Notes under the pieces: model-generated
Databases searched by the model: none
What the model saw: the letters and a program-made list of their open reading frames with translations, nothing else
What the model was told of the DNA's origin: nothing
Part shown: piece after piece, positions 7,993-15,799 of the stretch
Layout of the letters: every line of letters starts with the position of its first letter
Position numbering within the stretch: position 1 is the first letter of the stretch
Program-made: the position numbers and the translations under genes
Origin: Desulfacinum sp.
GTDB lineage: Bacteria; Desulfobacterota; Syntrophobacteria; Syntrophobacterales; DSM-9756
Direction of reading: 5' to 3'
Assembly (NCBI GenBank): GCA_014359885.1
Contig: JACIYN010000019.1
Span: 1 to 64,000, forward strand
Length of the DNA stretch: 64,000 bases

Positions 7993-8873
7993 AGAGAGGT
8001 TGTTGGGAAGGGGCCGTTCGCTGCGGGTGCTATGCTGCGGGGCTCTGGGTCGTTTCGGGGGCTGTGGCGGTGGTGGGTTTTGTTGTCCGGCGGGGAGCGC
8101 CCCACGTGACTCCGAAGCTCCTTTTCGGCGGTGTCTCGGCCCGGGAGGCTCTGTTCGGCGGAGCCCCGGTTTTCGACGGCCTGTGGCCGGCCGTCGTGGG
8201 GACTTTCTACCTGGTGGCGGGGGCCGTGGCTCTGGCTGCGCCTCTGGGTTTGGCCACCGGGATCTATCTGGCCGAATTTTCCAGAGGCCGCCTGAAGGAG
8301 GTGCTCACCGTCTTCTTCGACGTGCTGGCCGGCGTGCCGTCCGTGGTGGTGGGGCTTTTCGGTTTCAGCGTCTCCCTCCTTCTCCACCAGATGGTGTCGC
8401 CGCGGTTCGGACCTTGCCTGCTGGTGGCCGCCTCTTCTCTCATGATCCTGGTGCTTCCCTACGTGATTCGGGCCACCCAGTCGGCCCTGGAAGGGGTGCC
8501 GCAGGAGGTGCGCATCACGGCGTTGAGCCTGGGAGCCGATCCGGTCCAAAATCTCGCGTGGGTCCTCCTTCCCCAGAGCTTGCGCGGCATCGCCAGCGGA
8601 CTTCTCCTGGCCGTGGGGCGATGCGCCGAGGATACGGCCGTGATTCTCCTTACCGGCGTGGTGGTGACGGCCGGCGTGCCCCGATCCCTGCTGGACCCCT
8701 TCGAAGCGCTTCCTTTTTACATCTATTACGTATCGACCCAGTATGCCTCCCCGGAGGAACTGGAACGGGGATTCGGGGCGGCCCTGATTCTTCTCGGGGT
8801 GAGCGTATCTCTTTTCGCCGTGGCCTATGCCGTTCGCCGGGCTGTGGGCCATTGGGCTCTTTATCGAGCGTGA
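7989..8873 (+). CDS. pstA: Phosphate ABC transporter permease PstA
   Basis: A 294-residue inner-membrane permease with about six helices. Typical PstA segments are the DVLAGVPSVVVGLFGF region and the cytoplasmic loop ALSLGADPVQNLAWVLLPQS. The ATG overlaps the pstC stop. An open frame continues far upstream in the same phase, but the overlap, the family start position and the coding content of pstC argue against a longer protein. Confidence 0.88.
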   Translation: MKRGCWEGAVRCGCYAAGLWVVSGAVAVVGFVVRRGAPHVTPKLLFGGVSAREALFGGAPVFDGLWPAVVGTFYLVAGAVALAAPLGLATGIYLAEFSRGRLKEVLTVFFDVLAGVPSVVVGLFGFSVSLLLHQMVSPRFGPCLLVAASSLMILVLPYVIRATQSALEGVPQEVRITALSLGADPVQNLAWVLLPQSLRGIASGLLLAVGRCAEDTAVILLTGVVVTAGVPRSLLDPFEALPFYIYYVSTQYASPEELERGFGAALILLGVSVSLFAVAYAVRRAVGHWALYRA

Positions 8874-8879
8874 GGTGGT

Positions 8880-9635
8880 ATGGATCCTGTGATCAAGATT
8901 CGGGTGGAGGGGCTGACCTTCCGCTATGGGACCCGGACGGTGTTGCGCGATGTGAACGCCGTTTTTTTCGAGGGCGCTCTGACGGCCGTCGTGGGACCTT
9001 CGGGGCGGGGCAAGAGCACCCTTCTCCTGGCTCTCAACCGGCTTTGGGAGGAGGTGCCGGGGGCCGATGCCCGGGGGCGCGTTTGGGTCCGCTTGGACGG
9101 CAACGAACGGTTGGTCTCGGATCCCTCCTTTCCCGTAACGGAACTCCGTCGACGGGTGGCCATGGTGTTCCAGGTGCCCAATCCGCTTCCCATGAGTATT
9201 TTCAAGAACGTGGCTTTCCCCCTGAAAGTCATGGGCCGAAGGGATAAGGCGGTTCTGGCGGAAGTGGTGGAGGACGCCCTTCGCCGGGCTTTCTTGTGGG
9301 ACGAAGTGAAAGACCGCCTCCGCGAGGACGCGCGCCTCCTTTCCGGGGGACAGCAGCAGAGGTTGTGCATTGCCCGGGCCCTGGCCGCGCAACCCGATGT
9401 GCTGCTTTTGGATGAGCCCACATCTTCCCTGGACGCCCGTGCGGCGGGGATCATCGAAGAACTCCTGCTGACCCTCAAAGGGCGGTGCACCCTGGTGGTG
9501 GTGTCCCACTATCTGGAGCAGGTCGGGCGCCTGGCCGATCAGGTCTATGAAGTGGCCGATGAGGCGCTGCAGCTCGTATCCGGAAGGGGGTTCGGCTGCG
9601 GGGAGGTTCCCCGGGGCCGGACGGCTTTCCATTGA
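8880..9635 (+). CDS. pstB: Phosphate ABC transporter ATPase PstB
   Basis: A 251-residue cytoplasmic ATPase with Walker A GPSGRGKST (most PstB have GPSGCGKST), Q-loop VFQVPNPLPMS, signature LSGGQQQR and Walker B LLLDEPTSSLD. It starts six bases after the pstA stop. No phoU follows, so the usual negative regulator of the Pst/PhoR system must be elsewhere or absent. Confidence 0.9.
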   Translation: MDPVIKIRVEGLTFRYGTRTVLRDVNAVFFEGALTAVVGPSGRGKSTLLLALNRLWEEVPGADARGRVWVRLDGNERLVSDPSFPVTELRRRVAMVFQVPNPLPMSIFKNVAFPLKVMGRRDKAVLAEVVEDALRRAFLWDEVKDRLREDARLLSGGQQQRLCIARALAAQPDVLLLDEPTSSLDARAAGIIEELLLTLKGRCTLVVVSHYLEQVGRLADQVYEVADEALQLVSGRGFGCGEVPRGRTAFH

Positions 9636-9660
9636 CCTTTGCAGCGCCAGGCGTTAGAAG
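9632..9660 (+). promoter_or_regulatory. Candidate sigma-70 promoter
   Basis: TTGACC (9632-9637), a 17-bp spacer, then TAGAAG (9655-9660), ending 41 bp before the next start codon. It overlaps the pstB stop and would free the next gene from the pst operon. Confidence 0.35.
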
Positions 9661-9701
9661 GAAAACATCGCGAAAGACAATAGAATTTCAGACGGCAGAA
9701 T

Positions 9702-10586
9702 ATGGCGCAGACCACCGGACAGGGACTCACCAGCGAACTCTACAAGACGATCGTTGCGATCGTGGACGACCGGGTGCGCGAAATCCGCGTGACGCGAGAG
9801 GAGTTCGAGGATCTGAAGGAGGTGGTCCGCGAACTGGCTCAAGCCCAGGCCCGCACTGAACAGCGCCTCGACCGCCTGGCTGAGAAGGTGGAAGAGCTGG
9901 CGGAGGCTCAGGCCAGGACGGAAAAACGCCTCGATAGTCTGGCGGCCCGAGTCGAGGAACTGGCGGAGGCCCAGAAGCGCACGGAAGCCCGGGTGGAAGA
10001 GCTGGCGGAGGCTCAGGCCAGGACGGAAAGGCGCCTGGACAGCCTTACAGTGAAGGTGGAAGAACTGGCGGAAGCTCAGAAACGCACGGAAGCCCGGGTG
10101 GAGGAATTGGCGGAAGCGCAGAAGAAGACAGAGGTCAAGCTGGCCACCCTCACCGACGAGCACCGCAAGACGCGGGAAATGCTGGGCGGCTTGGCCCACA
10201 CGGTGGGCTACCGCCTGGAAGACGAAGCCATCTGGGCGTTGCCGCACCTTCTGGCCCGCGACTTCGGGATGGAGATCGAATCGCCGCTGGTGCGGACCTT
10301 CCTGGAGGCGGCCCCCAATCGCTACGTGGAAGTGAATATTTGGGGCCACGGCGTTGTGGACGGGCGGCGGGTGGCGATCCTCGGCGAAGCCAAGTCTCAG
10401 CTCAAGAAACGCGACGTGGACGGATTTCTCAAGACGATGGCGAAGGTCGGGGAGATTTCGGGCATGGAGGTCTTTCCGGTTCTCGTCACCTACCAGGCAT
10501 CCCCCAAGGTGAGACAGGCCGCCGCCGAAAAGGGTATCAAGGTCTATCTGTCCTACGAGCTTCGAATTCCCCACGGATCTTTGTGA
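9702..10586 (+). CDS. Long coiled-coil protein with PD-(D/E)XK nuclease-like C-terminus
   Basis: A 294-residue protein. Residues about 35-155 form an uninterrupted coiled coil built from near-identical units of the form VEELAEAQ(A/K)RTE(A/K)R. The last 130 residues contain VEVNIWGHG and ILGEAKSQLKK, resembling the E-x(n)-D-x(n)-(E)xK core of the PD-(D/E)XK superfamily, followed by a helical end. Such proteins occur in anaerobes in multiple copies and their role is unknown. DNA repeats inside the coiled-coil part could change its length by slippage. Confidence 0.75.
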   Translation: MAQTTGQGLTSELYKTIVAIVDDRVREIRVTREEFEDLKEVVRELAQAQARTEQRLDRLAEKVEELAEAQARTEKRLDSLAARVEELAEAQKRTEARVEELAEAQARTERRLDSLTVKVEELAEAQKRTEARVEELAEAQKKTEVKLATLTDEHRKTREMLGGLAHTVGYRLEDEAIWALPHLLARDFGMEIESPLVRTFLEAAPNRYVEVNIWGHGVVDGRRVAILGEAKSQLKKRDVDGFLKTMAKVGEISGMEVFPVLVTYQASPKVRQAAAEKGIKVYLSYELRIPHGSL

Positions 10587-10695
10587 CGGCCGCCGGCAGA
10601 TGGCAGCCTCTCGGCTTCGGTGATGTTTTACGGGATCCCCGAGCCGGGCGCAGGGGGTCTCTTCCGGGCCGGGCCCTTGCAGTAACCCCTTGCCT

Positions 10696-12660
10696 TTAAT
10701 GGCGTGGAGAATCGGTTCCCGCCGTCCTCCAGAATTCCCTGGCGTGGTCTTCCGCCAGGATGCGCCGGTCGTCGAGACGTATCGTAACCCCCAAGGCATC
10801 CAGATGTTCCAGGACCGCGAGGGCCCGGGTCCGGCCGTATCCCAGAGCCCTCGGACAGTCGCTCAAGCGCAGGGCTCCCTGGGTCCGGATCCAGGATCGC
10901 ACCCGCTGTTCCGTCTCAGCGAGGGCCTCCCGGGTGATGTACCGGCCGTCCTGGAGTCGGACCAGACGTTTCTGGGCAGCCAGATGGTCGAGGATTCGTT
11001 GAACCTCGGAGGGATCGAAACGTCCCTGGGTGTGGTCGCAGACGGTTCCGGCCGCGAAGCTGCTCAGCCCCGCCCGGCGGGCGAAGTGGAAAACGGCGTC
11101 CAGGATCTCTTTCTGGCGGGCCGTCCACTGACGTTTTCGTTGAGGCAGCCGGTAACCGCCTTCGTCATGATCCATGATTCCCCGGTGGCACAGATCCGCC
11201 AACAGCTGGCGTGTCCATTCGGGGTCCAGCTTCATGTCGACGCGGGCGCGCAGTTCTTCGGCGGAAGCGCACTCTTTCAAGGGGTTGGAGGAAAGGATGT
11301 CCACAAGGGCGTCGTGGAACTTGCGGCGTAGATTCCCATGGTCCCTTTTCCGCACGTAACGTCCGTCCTCAAGGACCACCAGCCGGTTTTCCTGCGACCA
11401 TCTCTGCAACACGCGCGACACGTCCCGCCGGCGGAAACCGCAGGCCAAGGCTGCTTGGGTTTCGGAAAGGGGGGTGTACGGCGAACGTGAAAAAAGGTGG
11501 TCGATGGCTCCCTCCAAATCGCCCCGTTGTAAACAGTGGAGATAGGGGAGAATCCGTCCGGCCTTGGATGTGCGGAGTTTTTCCCGGGTTGGTTCCAGGA
11601 TGCGGCCTCCGCCGGCAATGGCATAGTCGTCCAGGAAGCTCAGCACAAAGCGGTCGCCAGCCAGGCAGCCGATGGTCTCTTCCAGCCGGATCTGGGCGAT
11701 CGCTTCCTCGCCGGGTGCAAGCAAGGCCCTGTCGAGAAAATGAACCCGGCCCTGGACACAGGCCGTTCCCACATGGACGCGCACCCTTTGTTGATGGGAA
11801 AGCTTGCGCGGCGCGTGGCGCAACAACCGGACGTCCGCATTCAAATACGGGGCGGCCTCCACCGTGCCGGGCTGGGCCAGGAGCATCCCCGGACCAACCT
11901 CGCCCGTGCCCACGTGGTAAAGATTCACTCCCACCCGTTGTCCCGCCGCGGCCTCCTTCACCTTCCGGTGATGCACCTCCAGGGATCGCACTCGAGTGAG
12001 TCTGCCCGAGGGCAGGATCGCCAGGGGGTCGTTTTCCCTCAATACCCCGCTGAGAAGAGTGCCGCTGATGACCGTACCGTGACCCACCACGTTGCGAACC
12101 CGGTCGATCCATAGCCGGCAGGGACGGGCCTTGTCCCCCCCGTCGAGCCTCGACGCCATGCGCTCCAGCTCGTGGAGGATGAGGGGGGTGCCCCGCCCGT
12201 CCAGGGCCGAGAAGGGCACGATAGGACAATTCTGCAGAAAAGAGGCTTCCGTCAGATCTTCGATTTCAAGGCGGGCGTACTCCAGGGTCTCCTCATCCAC
12301 CCGATCCGCCTTGGAAAGGACTATCATTCCGGTGCGCGCGCCCAGCAGTTGCAGGATGTCCAAGTGGTCGCGGGTTTGGGCCATGACTCCGTCGTCGGCA
12401 GCCACCACGAGCACGGCCCCTTCCACGGCGCTCAGCCCCCGGACCGCGTTGCGCAGATAGTCCTTGTGTCCCGGCACATCCACGAGCGAAACGAGCCGGC
12501 CGGAGGCAAGACGCAGTGGGGCCACGCCGGGCTCTATGGTCAATCCGCGCCTTTTTTCCTCGGGCGTGCGGTCCGTGTCAATGCCTGTGAGCCGGCGCAC
12601 CAGGCTTGTCTTGCCGTGGTCCACGTGGCCGGCGATGCCGATGGTAACAGTCTTGATCAT
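10696..12660 (-). CDS. selB: Selenocysteine-specific elongation factor SelB
   Basis: A 654-residue translation factor that delivers Sec-tRNA(Sec) to UGA codons next to SECIS elements. The GTPase domain opens with IGIAGHVDHGKTS, then RRGLTIE and the DVPGHKDY box, then NKXD-like LSKADR. Beta-barrel domains follow, and a long C-terminus (from about residue 370) of winged helices for SECIS binding. The internal ATG at 12660 is preferred because GGAGGTGG lies eight bases upstream. An in-frame ATG at 12678 and a longer open frame to 12801 also exist. It is the last gene of the unit running from the SelC-like tRNA. Confidence 0.93.
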   Translation of the reverse strand: MIKTVTIGIAGHVDHGKTSLVRRLTGIDTDRTPEEKRRGLTIEPGVAPLRLASGRLVSLVDVPGHKDYLRNAVRGLSAVEGAVLVVAADDGVMAQTRDHLDILQLLGARTGMIVLSKADRVDEETLEYARLEIEDLTEASFLQNCPIVPFSALDGRGTPLILHELERMASRLDGGDKARPCRLWIDRVRNVVGHGTVISGTLLSGVLRENDPLAILPSGRLTRVRSLEVHHRKVKEAAAGQRVGVNLYHVGTGEVGPGMLLAQPGTVEAAPYLNADVRLLRHAPRKLSHQQRVRVHVGTACVQGRVHFLDRALLAPGEEAIAQIRLEETIGCLAGDRFVLSFLDDYAIAGGGRILEPTREKLRTSKAGRILPYLHCLQRGDLEGAIDHLFSRSPYTPLSETQAALACGFRRRDVSRVLQRWSQENRLVVLEDGRYVRKRDHGNLRRKFHDALVDILSSNPLKECASAEELRARVDMKLDPEWTRQLLADLCHRGIMDHDEGGYRLPQRKRQWTARQKEILDAVFHFARRAGLSSFAAGTVCDHTQGRFDPSEVQRILDHLAAQKRLVRLQDGRYITREALAETEQRVRSWIRTQGALRLSDCPRALGYGRTRALAVLEHLDALGVTIRLDDRRILAEDHAREFWRTAGTDSPRH

Positions 12661-13243
12661 GGGAAGGTCCACCTCCATGCAGGTTTTCTCCGTGCTTTCC
12701 GGATCCGGTTGCCCGTTGTCGGAACCGCTCCACCGCTTCAGGGAGCCATCGGCGCATGAGGATGGATCCATCCAGTCCGGAAGCGGTCTGGTAAGCTTCA
12801 TAAGCGGGGTGCTGTGGTGTGGGGGTGGGACACTGCATCAGATGGGGGTAGTCGTAGGTGGCAGGGTCGAGCACCTGGTCGATGAGCGGCCGTGTGGCCG
12901 AACCGGTGGGCTCGGTCCAGCCCATGCGCCGGCAGCACTCGAAGCGGGCCTGATCGGACAAGTAGAAGTAGGCGTTTAGAAGATCTCTTAGATCTCGGGG
13001 CGCCTGGTGCTCCAGTTCATGCCCTGAGCCCAATCCCAAGGCGCCCATGATGAAATCGTAGAGCGCGAACTTGCTTTCCGGTGTTTCCCGGCAAAGGAAA
13101 AGAAGGGCGGAATCGGGCAGATCGCTCCAGCACGTGCCGGCACCGAAGTCCACGTCCCGCCCGAACAGACGGCGCCAGCTCCGAAAAGCGCGTCCGGCCG
13201 CCCTTTCGTGCAGATGGTACCTGAGGTTCACCACCACGCCCAT
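12578..13243 (-). CDS. Unknown protein between MvhD-like and SelB genes
   Basis: A 221-residue open frame with an excellent start (AAGGAGG seven bases before the ATG). It lies 27 bp after the mvhD-like gene in what looks like one transcript. I do not recognise the family. The first 180 residues look like real protein (for example LLFLCRETPESKFALYDFIMG), whereas about the last 28 are the selB 5' end read in another frame. The 83-bp overlap with selB is long, so a frameshift or a natural C-terminal extension is possible. It has no signal peptide or membrane segment and only scattered cysteines. Confidence 0.7.
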   Translation of the reverse strand: MGVVVNLRYHLHERAAGRAFRSWRRLFGRDVDFGAGTCWSDLPDSALLFLCRETPESKFALYDFIMGALGLGSGHELEHQAPRDLRDLLNAYFYLSDQARFECCRRMGWTEPTGSATRPLIDQVLDPATYDYPHLMQCPTPTPQHPAYEAYQTASGLDGSILMRRWLPEAVERFRQRATGSGKHGENLHGGGPSHDQDCYHRHRRPRGPRQDKPGAPAHRH

Positions 13244-13270
13244 GATTCGCCTCCTTGCGCTGGGAGCACG

Positions 13271-13789
13271 TCACCGAACGGGCGAACAGCCGTTTCGATC
13301 CCGGTGCCGTCGGCCCGTCACACCCGTCGGTTCCCGGGGCGGGAAGATCGGCCCTAGGGTCCTGATGCGTTGGGTCATTTCGGAAAAACAGCGTGCCAGT
13401 TGGGGACCCATGGAGGCCGCGTTGTGAACCATGGCGATCCGCTCCGGGCTCACACCGATTTCCTTTAGGATGGCACGGGCCCGTTCCACCCGCTTGGCCG
13501 CCTTCCGGTTGCCGTCCACATAATGGCATTGACCGGGAAGACAGCCGGAGACCAGAACTCCGTCCACCCCGGCTTCCAGCGCCGCCAAAAGATGGCCCAC
13601 ATCCATGCGCCCCGTGCAAGGCACCAGGACAATCCGCACGTTGGCCGGGTAACTCACGCGCAGGGCCCCGGCCATGTCCGCCGCCGCATAGGAACACCAT
13701 TGGCAACAGAAGCAGACCACGAGAGGCTCGAACCTTCGCGGGGCCCTCTGTTCATCCGAACTTTCTGAAGAGCGTCGCCATGAGCCCAA
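13271..13789 (-). CDS. MvhD/FrhD-family hydrogenase iron-sulfur (delta) subunit
   Basis: About 172 residues. The core matches methyl-viologen-reducing hydrogenase delta subunits: CFCCQWCSYAAADMAG, then VPCTGRMD and SGCLPGQCHY, with cysteines for a [2Fe-2S] cluster. These subunits carry electrons between hydrogenase or formate dehydrogenase and heterodisulfide reductase HdrA. No in-frame ATG precedes the core; the best start is TTG at 13789 with GGAGG five bases upstream, or GTG at 13795. The gene lies about 50 bp after the SelC-like tRNA on the same strand. A charged tail (PTGVTGRRHRDR) ends the protein. No hdrA lies next to it, which is unusual. Confidence 0.78.
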   Translation of the reverse strand: MGSWRRSSESSDEQRAPRRFEPLVVCFCCQWCSYAAADMAGALRVSYPANVRIVLVPCTGRMDVGHLLAALEAGVDGVLVSGCLPGQCHYVDGNRKAAKRVERARAILKEIGVSPERIAMVHNAASMGPQLARCFSEMTQRIRTLGPIFPPREPTGVTGRRHRDRNGCSPVR

Positions 13790-13842
13790 GGACACCTCCC
13801 CCGGAGTTCCATTCACGGACGTCGGCCCGATCGGCGTGGGAA

Positions 13843-13934
13843 TGGAGGGGGCAAGGGGAATCGAACCTCCTCCCGGCTGGTGAGGCCGGGCCGACGGGTT
13901 TGCAGCCCGTGGGGCGCCCAGCGCCGTTGCCCCC
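13843..13934 (-). tRNA. SelC-like tRNA with GCA (Cys) anticodon, 8/4 form
   Basis: A 92-nt tRNA with encoded CCA. The acceptor stem is 8 bp (GGGGGCAA with TTGCCCCC) and the discriminator base is U73. The anticodon stem is ACGGG/CCCGT around the loop CTGCAAA, giving anticodon GCA (13901-13903). The long variable arm has the stem CCCGGC/GCCGGG. The T loop is TTCGATT on a 4-bp stem, GG(A)GG with CCCC, containing one bulged A. The D arm is compact (GGCGC TGG GCGCC). The extended acceptor and long variable arm are SelC features, whereas GCA and U73 are cysteine identity elements. Deltaproteobacterial tRNA-Cys species that mimic tRNA-Sec with an 8/4 fold have been reported. It is upstream of mvhD-like and selB on the same strand. 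Confidence 0.88.
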
Positions 13935-14459
13935 TCGGACACCCGCCAGGTATCCGGCCGCTGGTTGTGCGACATCCGGTTTGTCGAGAGACTAAAGAAA
14001 GGAGGGAAGACGCGCCTTCCAGATCGGCCCACTGCCTACCTGGCACGGGTGTGTGCGGGATCGCCGGGTCAGGTAAAGCCGAAAAGACGCGCCATGGGGA
14101 ACTCCTGATTCCGAGTGGGAAAACAAGACCTCTATAGCCCAAAGGAAACGATACGTCACATAGGAAATTTGGATGCATCAGGGCCCCCGCCATCGCCCCG
14201 GCCTTTCCAGCCGGGAGCCTCGAAGGGCAGCGCCTCCACGAAGGAGGCTCAACGCCCCGTCCGAATCGGCAGGGTACGGTCTTTTTTCCCCCAAGGTGAA
14301 GGGAGTTGACGGTGGGGGGACCGGATGGTATCGGCAAAAGTCTAGGCGTGTGGCACCACGCCGGGTTGTACGGGGAACCCTCCGGGTCCGAACCGAAGGC
14401 GTTTCAGGGGGCTGGGAAGGCGTTGGCCCGCTTCCGGCGGCCAAGGCAAAAGGAAGGTC
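13935..14459. other. 525-bp divergent spacer between SelC-like tRNA and DUF169 gene
   Basis: Holds a hairpin at 14197-14215 whose stem CCCGGC/GCCGGG equals the tRNA variable-arm stem, a second hairpin GCCTCC-acgaa-GGAGGC (14232-14248), a T-run at 14282-14287, a plus-strand promoter (14306-14334) and a structured leader before the DUF169 gene. On the minus strand ATTTCCTATGTG (about 14157-14168) resembles the TTCCTATTTG motif. No protein gene seen. Confidence 0.5.
14306..14334 (+). promoter_or_regulatory. Candidate sigma-70 promoter of the DUF169 gene
   Basis: TTGACG (14306-14311), 17-bp spacer, TATCGG (14329-14334). The implied leader of roughly 120 nt contains hairpins GGCGTG/CACGCC and, directly before the ribosome binding site, TTGGCC/GGCCAA. 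Confidence 0.4.
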
Positions 14460-15329
14460 ATGAATAGACTGGGGTCCCTTGTTCAAAGGCTTCAACAGGC
14501 TCTGGAAGTACCCGGCCTCCTGCTGCCGGCCGCGGGTGTCAGGGTCTTCGGGGCGGAGGAGACGGTCGCGGAGGAACTTTTTCGCTTCGAGCCCGACGGG
14601 GTCGCCGTCACTTCCTGCCACGCCCTTCGAGCGGCCATGCTTGATGATGCGGTTTTTCTGTCCGCGCGAAGCGTCGGCTGTGTGGCGGCGGCCGTCAGCC
14701 TGGGCTTCGAGGACATGAACCGGGAGGATCCCCTGGAGGGTCCACGGGAATACACGGAAATCATGCGCAGGAACAGCGGCGATCCCGAATCCTTCAGGCC
14801 GCCATCTCCCCGAGAGTTCAGCGACGGCACCGTCTACGCCTTCCGGGAAGCGGGAAAGAAGGAATACGCCCTTTTCGGCGAAGAAGATTCCGGCCGGTAT
14901 GCAAGCCGCGCCGTCGCCCTCCGGGCCCTTTCCGGCATGCTTGCCATCCAACCGCCCGCTACCCGGGGGGTATTCTATTTTTCACCCGGTTTTGACGATC
15001 TGGAACTGGATCCGGACGTGGTGGTCCTTTCCGTTCGGCCCGTGGAGCTGTGCCGGCTCATCCAGGGCTACCAGTACCTGACCGGCGAGCGCGTGGAGGC
15101 GAGCGTGGGAGGACTCAGAGCCGGATGCTCCGACTTGGTGGTGCGGCCTTACCTGACCGGGACCATCAACTTTTCCCCTTTCTGTCTGGGTGCGCGCCTT
15201 ATTGCTCGATTCGAGGGGGACCGGATGGGGCTGGGGATCCCCGGCCCCCTCTTCGAGACGCTGGTGCGGGGAGTGGAGGCATCCCGAACCGGCTTTCCGT
15301 TTCCTCAATACCCGGGAGCCGTGCACTGA
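14460..15329 (+). CDS. DUF169 family protein
   Basis: A 289-residue protein of unknown function. The C-terminal half has the family signature around residues 215-265: GGLRAGCSDLVVRPYLTG, then SPFCLGARL and EGDRMGLGIP. The cysteines in GCSDL and SPFCLG are the likely key residues. DUF169 proteins are common in strict anaerobes. AAAGGAAGG precedes the ATG. The next gene follows after 31 bp, so the two may share a transcript. Confidence 0.85.
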   Translation: MNRLGSLVQRLQQALEVPGLLLPAAGVRVFGAEETVAEELFRFEPDGVAVTSCHALRAAMLDDAVFLSARSVGCVAAAVSLGFEDMNREDPLEGPREYTEIMRRNSGDPESFRPPSPREFSDGTVYAFREAGKKEYALFGEEDSGRYASRAVALRALSGMLAIQPPATRGVFYFSPGFDDLELDPDVVVLSVRPVELCRLIQGYQYLTGERVEASVGGLRAGCSDLVVRPYLTGTINFSPFCLGARLIARFEGDRMGLGIPGPLFETLVRGVEASRTGFPFPQYPGAVH

Positions 15330-15360
15330 CCTGCAGGGTCGGCCGAAGGAGGTGGAACAC

Positions 15361-15777
15361 ATGGATCATCTCTTTGCCTATGGAACTCTCATGTGTGAGG
15401 ACATCATGGAAGAGGTGGCCGGGTGTCGGCTCACGTCCGAACCGGGGATTCTGAGAGGGTACCGACGTCGGCGGGTGAAAGGGCAACTCTATCCCGGGAT
15501 CGCCCCCGAAGCCGGGCAGGCGGTGGAGGGGGTCGTCTATCGCCATGTGCCCGATTCGGCCTGGCTGAGGCTGGATCGGTTCGAAGGGCCGATGTACGTG
15601 CGCAGGCTTGTGGAGGTCGAGTCGACGGACGGGCGAAGGGAGCGGGCCTTCACCTACGTGGTGCGCCATTCGTTCCTCGACCGGCTCGGAGAGGAGGACT
15701 GGGCCTTTGCCACGTTCCTCAGGGAGGGAAAGATGCGGTTCCGGGAGACCTATGAGGGCTATTCCCGGTGGGCTTGA
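15361..15777 (+). CDS. Gamma-glutamylcyclotransferase-like (AIG2/GGCT) protein
   Basis: A 138-residue single-domain protein. It opens with FAYGTLM, the substrate-binding YGS/T-L motif of the cyclotransferase fold. GVVYRHV and LDRFEGPMYVRR supply the conserved Asp-x-x-Glu region with the catalytic glutamate. Family members remove gamma-glutamyl groups from amines or peptides; the substrate here is unknown. AAGGAGGTGG gives a strong ribosome binding site. Confidence 0.85.
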   Translation: MDHLFAYGTLMCEDIMEEVAGCRLTSEPGILRGYRRRRVKGQLYPGIAPEAGQAVEGVVYRHVPDSAWLRLDRFEGPMYVRRLVEVESTDGRRERAFTYVVRHSFLDRLGEEDWAFATFLREGKMRFRETYEGYSRWA

Positions 15778-15799
15778 CGAAGGTCCCCCGGGTGACCTC

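Noticed and set aside
14160-14290. A canonical UCA-anticodon tRNA-Sec in the spacer
   Set aside because: Only a variable-arm-like hairpin is present; no TTCA anticodon loop, acceptor stem or T arm could be built on either strand.
10696-15329. Selenoprotein with in-frame UGA near selB
   Set aside because: The mvhD-like, unknown and DUF169 frames contain no internal UGA, and no interrupted frame with a following SECIS-like hairpin was found.
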